Below, one piece after another: positions 41,101-49,700 of a stretch of 64,000 bases of DNA. Under the pieces are notes generated by a model that was not told where the DNA came from, did no database searches, and worked only from the letters and a program-made list of their open reading frames with translations. Every line of letters begins with the position of its first letter. The stretch's first letter is position 1. Source of the DNA: Bilabrum cf. latius. Lineage: Eukaryota; Bigyra: Bicosoecida; Bigyra; Bicosoecida. The stretch covers positions 372,001-436,000 of the forward strand of contig OZ237769.1 of NCBI GenBank assembly GCA_965178125.1, given 5' to 3'. A program made the translations under genes and the position numbers.

Positions 41101-44100
41101 CCAGCGATGCAGCCGAGTCAGCGGTGCACTAGGCCGTCGTTCCCACGGCTGGTGGTGGCGTGCAATCGGTTGCAAAGCACAGCTGGGAGCTGCCAGTCGG
41201 CAGCATTGAGTGGTCCGAGGCCAAGCTTGCGGAACTGGCGGGCGCCGCGAGCGACACCGCGGTCGGCCAGATGACCCGCCAGATCCTCGACATGGTGCCT
41301 CCCAGGCGGCTGAGGCAGCCCAGGCGCCCATGGCAGATTGTGTTCTCTGGGGAGGGCGGCATCGATGCGGGCGGCTTGTTCTCTGAGGCCATGAGCATCG
41401 TATCGGACGAGCTCAGGACTGGACGCTCGCCGGTGCTGTCTCCCACCCGAAACAACGCGCAGTCGGTTGGCACGCAGCGGGATGCTTTCGTGCCTACGAT
41501 CGCATTCGCTCTGCCCTTCGTGGCGGGCGGATACCAAAAGACCGGGCCCAAAACGAACAAGAGCGAGGCGGCAGCGAGCAGCAACGATTTAGTGGGACTG
41601 GTGGCAGCGTGGGCCATGCAACCATCCGCTGAATCCGATTCCACGGTGCCCGAACAGTGCCTGGCCGCCGCACACAGCACGCCGACCGTGCAGCGCACCG
41701 GAACTATGACGTCACTCCCCTCGTGGCGAGGCACCCGCCCCGCCTCCTCAGGAAGCTCACGCCGTCGCAAGGGCGGCAAAGGAAAGCGACCGGTATCTGG
41801 TGGCGGCAGTCGGCGCAAGGGAGTCACGTACGAAGGTGGTCAAAGACAGGGAAGACGGGTCGGCTCCACCGCGGCACAAAGGCCCGCTTGCATGGAGACT
41901 CTTCCACTGCAACGATGGATCGCTGGTCTGCCACTGCTTGCCAGCGACCCTGGCTGCATCGACCTGCTGAGTCGTGCCGCCCGGTAGGCCTCTCAGCCGA
42001 GTAGCCAGCCAGGGCCAGGCACGGCACCGCTGGCTGATCGAGTGCACCAGGCCATACGGCGAAGGGGTAGAGGATCGGGTACTCGGGCTGGTCCCGCTGA
42101 TGCTGACGCAGGGTTGTCATTGCTTAGCCCGGCCGCGCGCGTGCTGCCAACGGGCAATGGGGACGTCCACCTGGCACCAGAGCCGCAGTGCATGCGTGAA
42201 GGACGACGAATGGCTGCGGCACAGCTCGAACTGATCGGCGTGCTGATGGGAGTGGGCGTGCGGGTTGGTTTCTTGCTGCCGCTTGCCTTCCCCGTGGCGT
42301 TTTGGAAGGCGCTTGCCGGCGATTCAGTCGGTCTGTCAGACTTGGAGGGCATGGACGTGGCCTTTGCGCGAAGGATTAGGGAGATTTCACTCGCGGCCAG
42401 CGCTGCAGAACGTGCCACCAGACGCGCAGAGCAGCTGGCAGTTGTTGGAGCAGACACTGGTCATCATGCCAGCCAGCTCTTTGCAGGGGGGGCGCAGGAC
42501 AAGGCCGCCACGGCGGCAGCTCCCCTCCCCCTCGCAGCTGTTGTTGATGCCGCGGCAGCGGCGCGTGCCGCACTGGATCGGCTGGATGCCGTGCTGTACG
42601 ACCAGACCTTCAGCGTGCCGTCATCCGTGGCTGGAGCGACGCTGGAGTTGCTGCCAGGGGGTTCCAAGGTCAATGTGGGCAGGCATCCGGCAGAGGTGCT
42701 TCTGTTCTGCCGGTTGGCAGTGAGAGCACGAGCAGCCGAGCTCGCCTGGGGTGTGCGGTGCATCGCTCGAGGCCTCGCTTCCATCCTGCCCTCGGCTCCC
42801 CTGCGGCTGCTGCCCTGGAGGGAGTTGCGTGCACTTATCTGCGGCGAGGACCGCATGGACGTTGCTCTGCTTCGGCGGCACACCCGCACGCAAGGCATGG
42901 ATCGGCACGGCCACCTGGTAGACTGGTTCTTCGACGTGCTGAAGGGCTTGCCGCCCTCGCGCCAATCCCGGGTACTTCGCTTCATCTGGGCGCGGGACCG
43001 ACTCCCGCCCAACGATGCAGGCTTTGCCATGCCGTTTACGATCATGCGTGACGGCCGGGATAGCCCCGACGGTGCCCTGCCCAGCGCGCACACGTGCACC
43101 TTCCAGCTCGACCTGCCCACATACTCCTCGCCCGCCCTCATGAGGCGGCAGTTGCTCGCAGCGGCTGACAACTGCGTGGGGTACGACCTCGATGGCGGCG
43201 CGCAGGGAGTGGAGGACGGCGTGGATGACGACGACCAGGACGAGGACGAGAATGAGGACGTTGAGGAAGAAGGGGCGGAACAGACCGGAAGTGGTCCTGC
43301 AGAGACTGGCCCCGACGAGGCTCCGGATGATGCGAGGTCACAGGCATCCGATTCCCCACAGGACGACGAGGATGATCAGAACGATGATAACAATGCGAAT
43401 GAACCCGCCGGTGGTGGATCTATCGACCAGCGTACTCATCACCACACCACCCGAAGAGGGCAGCGCTCACTGCAGAGCGACATGCTCAGCCTCCTTGTCG
43501 AGCTGGATGCGTATTCAGTTCTGCGCGAGCCTGTGCCTGACGGTGATCGTGAGAACGACAACGAGCGGCAGGGTGCTGCGCAGGGTCAGGGTCAAGGTGG
43601 CGGTGGAAACGGTTCGTCTTCGTCCGCTGCTGCTGCATTCACGGGCGGCAGCGCAAGTGCAGCGGCGGGGCAGCAGGACCAAGGGTCAGCAGCTGCAGCT
43701 GCATCATCCGGTGCAGCAGCTGCGGCCGGGGGCTCAGATGCAGGTGCGGCAAGTGGTGCCGGTGCAGAGGTAGAGGCGTCAGAGCCCTAGGCCGCAGAAT
43801 AGGCCACCCCTGCAGCTCGTCTCGCCGCGGCTCGCGCTGTCCACGCTGTCATCGATTCTGTGCCCGAGGACGGCGGGGACATCGATGTGGCCGCAATCGC
43901 GGCGGAAGCTGCCCTCGCCGCTGCGCAGGCGGCGGCAGAGCGCCAGGCGATCCACTCGTCACACTCAGACATGGGTGTGGCGTCAGTCGGGGCGGCGGCT
44001 GCGGCCGCACTCGCGGCCACCTCCGCTGCGTCTGGAGGGGCACCGGGCGGTCCTGCCGGTGTGGCCTCGTCTGGCGCTGGTGCGGGCGGAGCCGCCGCCG

Positions 44101-46610
44101 GTGCCGGTGCCGGTGACGACATCATCGAAGGCCTTAGTCTGAGGCAGGGGGGCCGGCGACCAGAGAGGCCCGGCGCCTCCAATGCAGGGGGTGTGCGTGA
44201 GGCGCCCAACACAGAGGACGTGTCGGTGCGGGACGATTTCGTCGACGATGGCGACGTGTCAGACGGGGATGCGACTGGGCGGGATCAGGGTGACGAGCAC
44301 GAGTCTGGCTTCATGGACCGGATGCTTCGGTACAGGCAGCAGCTAGGTGGCAGCGGGTTTCCCGCGATGCTGCACATGCAGGGCGATGGCGGCGGCATGA
44401 TGGATTTCTCCATGGCGTTAGAGTATGCGAGAGCGGCGGGCGCTGGGTCCAGGAACGCCAGGCTAACAGCGTCCCAGCTCACGCAGCACCTAGCCACAAT
44501 CGTCCCCGGTCTTCGGGCACCTGCAACCCGCGACTCTGCTAGGCGAAGGCACGCAGGTGCTTCTGCGGGGTCTCCTGCGGGGGTCCTGGGCCGGGGCCGC
44601 GGGAGGGGACAGACGGCGACGCAGCAGATGCAGACGCACGGCAGTCAGACGGGGGAGCCGACGTCGTCCACAGATCGACTCGGAATCGAAGTGAGGGTGG
44701 GCCGGGGCGCTGCAGGTGGGAACAGTCTCAGCTCCCGACGTGCTCGGCCGGCTGCCAGCGGGCAGCAGCAGCTGGATCTTGGGGGTGGCTAGAGCGGCGG
44801 CGCCAGGTGGGCGCGACCGCGAGGCGGTTCGCCAGCTTCCCCTGGGGTTCGCCGAAGCTTCGGTCCCCTCCGCACCTCTCAGGGGACGAGGGCCTCACCC
44901 GCTAGTGCCGGTGCCGGGCCAATCAACACGGGCGCGGCGGGCGGCGCAAGGACAGGCGTGGGCTATTCCAGGGCAGGCCGCCAGGCCCTGGCCAATCCCC
45001 TGCGGCTATCTCGGGCGGGCAGCCACCGGGACCCTCAGGGAACAAGGGAGGAGCGGCTCGCAGCTTGGTAGCGATCTGCGAGCGCCAGCGGAACCTCCCG
45101 CGGACTCGACGGCGCGGCGCCGGATGCCGCTGGAGGTACTCGCCGCCGACCATTCGGCTATTACGAGGACCAGCTGGAGGGCATGCAACAGGAAAGAGAC
45201 AGCGGTAATCCAGCCGGCCAATCCTCTCTAGAGTCGCAGTGGCAGGTGGTGGGCAGGCGACTCTTGTCAAGCGAGGAGGGTGCCTCAGCCGGGTTCGATC
45301 CCGGGAGGGGCAGGGGTGCCGCTGCGGGCGCGTACGGCTACGGTCCAGGATCCCCGGGTTCGAGCCCCGCTGCGGCTGCTTCCCGTCGGCGAGGCAGAGG
45401 CGGGGGCATCGGCAGAGGCGGCCTCTCCTCGTCGTAGGCCATGAGGCCGCCGCGGTACGGGGATGGTTCCGCAGGACGCGCGGCGCCAGGCGACGGCGCA
45501 TGGCATCGGACCGTGGGAGACCCCCAGGTCTTTCGGGGCCACCGATCCGGAATCGATTCGGAATCGACCGGAGTGGAGTCAGACAGGTCGTTGGTGGCAG
45601 AGCGCAGGCGAGGTCGGCTCTCGGAGATGCTGCAGCTCATGGGACACACTGCGGATTTCGGGACAGACCTGGAGGCCAGCGATGAAGATGAAGAGGAAGA
45701 GGAGAATAGGGGAGGGGAGGACGGCGCCGATTCGATCGGACGAGAGCTGTACAGGCAAGGGGAGATAGAACGCATGGAGTTTGACGCTGATGTGGAGCAC
45801 CACATTCTGCCTGACATGGAGGTGGGCAGCGGAGACGAAGAGGAAGATGAAAATGAAGATGGAGGAGAGGACGGTATTGGCGGCGGCGGAGCATCGGACG
45901 ACGAGGACAATGAAGATTTTGGAAGCGGGGGAGCACCCCTGCCTGATTTCGGCGCTGGCGCTGGCGCACGTGCAGGTGCAGGTGCAGTCGGCCGCGGGCG
46001 GCGGCACGCGGATGAGCATGGTGGTCAAAGTGGCCACAGCCTCGGTTTTTCGTACCACCGGCACGAGGACGAAGACGAAGATGAAGACGGGGATGGATCG
46101 GACGGGTTCGTCGGCGTTGACGACTTGTTTGAAGATGAAGATCACGAGGATGGTGGCCTTGCTCTCCAGGAGGGCTCCATGGGCAGGGGTGGGGTCGGAG
46201 CCCCGGCCCTGGGGCTGGGACAGGCGTTCGGGGAGGAGGACGATGAGGAAGAGGAAGAGGAAGAGGATGGGCACTGGGAGGTGGTAGAGCCGCTGGGGTC
46301 CAATGGCCGCGTGCCGCGCGGGGGGGGTGCGTTTGATGGCGAGGGTGATGACGTGGGTGGTGGCGTAATGGAGTTGCAGCAAGGCAGCGACGAGGAGGAG
46401 GGGGAGGGGGATGGGCTAGGGGACGAGCGCGACGATTAGGGTGAGGGAGCAGATGGTGGTAATGGAGCGCTCGCTTTCGGCTTCGAGCCGCCGCCCGGCG
46501 CCGGGGCAGACCACGCTCCCGATGAGTAGGAGCAATTTGATGATGCCGGAGATAATAGCCTCGGCGGATCAGGCTCTGATGTGGAAGAATACCAAGAATG
46601 GTCCGATTGA
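8204..46610 (+). CDS. Giant HECT-type E3 ubiquitin ligase (12,705 aa) read through in-frame TAG codons
   Basis: Exons 8204-8961 and 9251-46610; the second keeps one frame for 37.4 kb and ends at TGA 46608. I checked every gap between apparent ORFs: about 69 in-frame TAG, no TAA or TGA. Visible modules: helical, armadillo-like N-terminus; beta-rich stretches at ~11-13 kb; long Ser/Gly/Ala-rich linkers; Tudor/MBT-like segments (residues ~7100-7150 and ~7430-7570); a concanavalin-like fold with an inserted Tudor-like strand set (~8330-8590); HECT N- and C-lobes (~10,900-11,570) with catalytic Cys11535; then more than 1,100 acidic and Gly/Ala-rich residues. HECT enzymes receive ubiquitin on the Cys and pass it to substrates. 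The closest resemblance is to large HERC-type ligases, but no RCC1 repeats are evident. Start: first in-frame ATG after the upstream gene; an unseen 5' exon is possible. Confidence 0.85.
8962..9250 (+). other. Intron of the giant HECT gene
   Basis: 289 bp. Donor GTCAG|GTGAGA, acceptor CCCCTCGCAG. Phase 2: AG + G rebuilds Arg and joins ...WSIELDRV to SLASREAGLEAATDA. The intron holds TGA and TAA in the flanking frames (for example TAA at 9114), so it must be removed to link the exons. It also contains repeated CCGTGGCATGT words near 9046-9082. Confidence 0.75.
14257..14322 (+). repeat. Perfect 33-bp tandem duplication in the giant gene
   Basis: Two identical 33-bp units (14257-14289, 14290-14322), each beginning TGACGAGTG, the core of the dispersed 11-mer. 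In frame, each encodes an MTS/VTS-APSSGAGS peptide. Confidence 0.9.
14403..14432 (+). repeat. (CAG)8-TAG-CAG polyglutamine tract
   Basis: Eight in-frame CAG codons are followed by TAG (14427-14429, residue 1979) and another CAG. A single C-to-T change inside a homopolymeric Gln tract explains the TAG, which is the clearest local evidence that TAG encodes Gln. Confidence 0.95.
17798..17838 (+). repeat. TTCCGG hexamer microsatellite encoding Gly-Ser
   Basis: Almost seven TTCCGG units in frame, giving an alternating GSGSGS linker in the giant protein. Being a multiple of 3, length changes would not shift the frame. Confidence 0.9.
29790..31210 (+). other. Two Tudor/MBT-like segments in the giant protein
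   Basis: The first (about 29795-29990) reads WAKGVVLSRAP then WVRVAFDGLS..HWRW. The second (about 30800-31200) reads LRPGSRVDCFDSHSKWYEGV, then VRVRFLGWSP, YDEWLS and LLPPGTKI. The order 'KWY-x-x-x-I ... V-x-V-x-F-x-GW ... DEW' is the barrel pattern of Tudor-knot/MBT-type domains, which bind modified proteins. A CRTCGLGY zinc-knuckle-like pair lies between them. The assignment rests on motif shape only. Confidence 0.5.
33480..34260 (+). other. Concanavalin/LamG-like domain with inserted Tudor-like segment
   Basis: EITFSTWIRIPAAETGPVFQ begins a jelly-roll pattern, which resumes at RWTHVALVAGHGRLELWVDG and VYLRNTQLYMRPLNRDEIL. This is the strand order of LamG/concanavalin-A-like lectin folds. 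Between the halves (about 33720-33870) lies GTLVEGRYGQVTWYPGRVDN then YDILYEDGDRSPRL, a typical Tudor-like barrel, so one domain appears to be inserted in another. Function is probably protein or glycan binding. Confidence 0.55.
35139..35195 (+). repeat. CAGGGA hexamer microsatellite encoding Gly-Gln
   Basis: About 9.5 units of CAGGGA in frame give an alternating Gly/Gln run in the giant protein. Confidence 0.95.
41207..43200 (+). other. HECT catalytic domain
   Basis: N-lobe: WQIVFSGEGGIDAGGLFSEA, the hallmark 'F-x-GEGG-x-DAGG-x-x-x-E' of HECT ligases, followed by a variable insertion containing two TAGs (41130 and 41985 flank it). Middle: LPLAFPVAFWKALAGD with DLEGMDV. C-lobe: LYDQTFSVPSS, ELLPGGSKVNV, LRALICGEDRMDVALLRRHT, HLVDWFFDVLKGLP, RVLRFIWARDRLPP, then LPSAHTCTFQLDLPTYSS. 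The catalytic Cys in HTC is codon 43095-43097 (residue 11535). All key elements are present, so an active enzyme is expected. Confidence 0.9.
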
Positions 46611-46716
46611 GCTGCGGCAGCTGGTTGCAACAACAATTGTGATTTAGTTTCCTTTTTAACGTGCCATTATACGATCACTTGCCTTTGTAGATATTATAGT
46701 GATTTAGTCGATCCCC
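46611..46716 (+). promoter_or_regulatory. Short spacer between the giant gene and the PLU-1/PHD gene
   Basis: 106 bp, AT-rich, with TTTTTAACGTGCC, ATTATACG and ATATTATAG. It must hold both the 3' end of the giant transcript and the start of the next, unless they are co-transcribed. Confidence 0.35.
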
Positions 46717-49700
46717 ATGGAACCACTACGTCTGGATCACCTACTATCTGTGAGTTCTGTATTGTTTCGTACGTACTCTGTGGAGAATCCCTGGGTGTCT
46801 TCACTGATTCGACTTCCATTCAAGTTAACAGCAACCAATTTTGGAAGTGCACTTTTTACCCGGTACGCTGCTACGATTGCCGCAGGACCTCGAGAATCAT
46901 GCGTCCGCTTCAAATCTACCGTATAGACCGCCTAGAGTGGATGCTGGCGCGTACTAGGCCTATGTTCCAGAATGGTAGGGCCGCCCCATCGAGCGACCAA
47001 TGAGGTTGTCCGATGGACTGCAGGGGGCCGGAGAGCCTGGCATTGATCCCGATCCTAACAGCCAAGCCCGCCGAATAGCGAAATAGAAGCAAGTATCATC
47101 TGTTTGGAGCCAGGAAATCACGCTGAAGCGCCCCATTTTCCCCTCTGGTATCAACGAAGAGTCTCGGTCCGTCCTCGTCTACGATGAGGCTGGCATCTGC
47201 GAGTGCCTATCGACGGAAGAAAGTGAGCTGCCCTTGACAATATCCTGGTCTGCGTGTTTGCTCTATTAATTGATTTGATTTGTCCGACTGATCCTTCGAG
47301 GCTCGTCGTCTGCTGCTGGTTGACGTGCCGTGGCTGGCTCGGTGGCCGTGAGCCTCGAACCCTGCCAGCCTTCGAAAGGATTGCTGGCAGGCGAAGCCGC
47401 CGCCTCGGAGCATGGCACATAGCACCATAGTTGTTTTAAAATTTGCGGCTATCTCGCGCTGTGCGAGCTTTGGCCATACTAGGGGAATGCATGCGTCCCA
47501 TCGGAAGCTGTCGGCTCGGCTGCCCCATTCGCGTCATTGTTACCAGGGTTTTGCAAGTGCGCGGATGTGCAATGCACGAATGCTTGAAATGAATGCGTGA
47601 CGTGGCCATTGTGGCGATTCTGTGCTGTGAAACGTATTATTTAGGCGCGGCGTACCCTGCTTTGCTGGGTGCCGAGCGATGATTGGAGCCTGAGAACTTT
47701 TGTGCGCTCGGTGCGGCCGTCACCGGAACTGTTTTTCATCTCGGATCCCAGAATTGTAATGCATGTTTGTTAATGTGCAGTGCGTGGGATCCGTGCCGCT
47801 GCGGTGGACCATTGGTCCAATTGCGGCCCAGTCGCCAGGCGAGACTTCTATTACATAGTTGGGTGCCGTACGACTCATTGCAAAGCTTATTCACCCAAGC
47901 CATCAGATGCAGGGTGACAAGATGTACTCACCTGTCTTCTAGGCCAAGGGCGAAGCTATTTTCTGCTACCGTGCTGTAATTATTGCTCCGTGTTTCCATC
48001 GCAGTCGCTTCGTACTTGACGTTCACCCGACGGCTCCTGGCGCCGGATGATCCGAGGAGCAGCCCAGAGGCGGCCCTGGAAACAGCCAGGGCAATGTATT
48101 ACAGATCAATTGGAGTTACCGAGGAAGTTGTCGCAAGCAGCGAATCGGGCGAGCAGAGCAGCAAGAGCGGCTCCTCTAGCGGCAGCTCGAAAGGAGCACC
48201 CAGCTCCGGTGCTGCTAGCAAATCAAGGTCCAAACCGAGCGGAAAGACTGGCAAGTCCCAAGGAGCATCCTCCCAGCCATCCAAAGAGGAGGCCCCGGCC
48301 GGGGTGCCGCTCCGCTGGTCGGCCTCCTTGCCGTCCCGAGAAGACGAACGTTCGCTCGAGTTCCTTCAGCAGTGCGAGCTGGATCCGACGGTGGCGCAGC
48401 TGCTCCTGGGCAGCCGCCTCGGCGTGGGCTACGACGAGGACGCCATGCGTCTGGTTGCAACCGCTTCCACGTCGGGGCCACGCACTCGATCCGGAGCCGG
48501 TGGCACCGGGACGGGCGCAGGGACGGATTCAGGCAGCCGGCGGTCGGGGCGCGGGGGCAGCGGCAGCGCGGCCGTGGCGGGCTCCTCGTCGCTGGCGGCA
48601 CTGAGCCGGTCCTCTTCGAATGGTTCCGCACATGGCGGCGCCTCGAATGGTTCCGCCAGCGCGGCGCCGAACGAAACGGACGAGGAGTACGCCAGGATAG
48701 GCGTGCTTTTAGGCTCCGAATCTGTCCGGAATCAAAAGGCAATGGCGGGGCCCGACGTTCGCGGCGGGCTGGGGGAGCTTGATCGTTCCGATTCCGAGTC
48801 GGCGGCCTCCTCCTCCTCCTCCTCCTCGTCTTCGTCTTCGTCCAAGCCAAAGCCAATGTCGGAGCAAGCCAAGTGAGTCGTTGGTTGGCCGGCCGGCCGA
48901 TCGTCCGAGTTTCCTCCATTTTATGGATCAAGCAGCAGCATGTGTTCAGCTGTACCGGATTCCACTGAAGTTTGTGCAAGCCCCCCCCCCCCGCCCCCCC
49001 CCCCTCCATTCATTCTAGTGTGCTGCGTATTGGCCCGTGTTGCTCCCATGAATCCGCAGGCAAAGACGCTGGAGATCGTGGTGCGGCGAAGTGGACGACG
49101 TGCTGGAATCCAGGCAGCTGCCCAGCTGGAGGCGGCTGCTGGCCCTCCACATGACGGCGAGGAACCTGCCGCCGCTGCAGGCATACTCGGCCGGAGGGGG
49201 CGGGGGTGGACTGTTCCAGATGGTCCAGGGAACAAAGTCGAAGCTTAGGGAGAGGCTCATGGCCGTCGTCAAGTGGCGGGCAAGGTTGCGTGACGCGCTT
49301 GGGTCGGTACCGTACGACGCAACTGTGCAGGAGCTGGAATCGATCGCGTCGGCCGGGGCGTCGCTTCGCACGTCCCTGCCCGAAGCCAAGGCCAGCCGTG
49401 CGATCGCCAAGGCAGCCAGGAGGTGGCAGCGCAGAGCGGCCAAAGCACTCGCGCAGTGCGAAGCAGCCGCACGAGCCATGACTGTGAAAGACGCAGCACT
49501 GGCCGAGAGACAGGCCATGCGGGACATTGAGACCAGGGAGCTTAGAGCAGAGCTGGAAGAGGCGGGACAGGTTGGGGCGGTGGGTGCCGGGGATCTTGAG
49601 GTGCAGCTCACGCACGACGATGCGGGGCTCGCGGCCGACGGCGAGTCTTCGACACAGGCAGGATCGGGCAGCGCCGCCGCCGTAGGATCCAAGAGAGGCA

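Larger units (their letters stand above)
1012..49235 (+). repeat. Dispersed 10-mer CAGGGAACAA
   Basis: Eight exact copies noticed on the + strand, at 1012, 12161, 20745, 21360, 31498, 39236, 45036 and 49226, in three genes and all three codon phases. Confidence 0.85.

Noticed and set aside
9165-46439. Dozens of separate tandem genes, as a standard-code reading would suggest
   Set aside because: All lie in the same frame, are separated only by TAG, and the gaps between them contain no other stop; many apparent starts are GTG or TTG inside continuous protein.
8204-46610. A decayed pseudogene
   Set aside because: Decay would give frameshifts and all three stops. Only TAG appears, the frame holds for 37 kb, and the HECT motifs are intact.
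5159-47098. Shared 15-mer ATAGAAGCAAGTATC at about 5159 and 47084
   Set aside because: One or two 15-mer matches are expected by chance in 64 kb, and one copy is coding.
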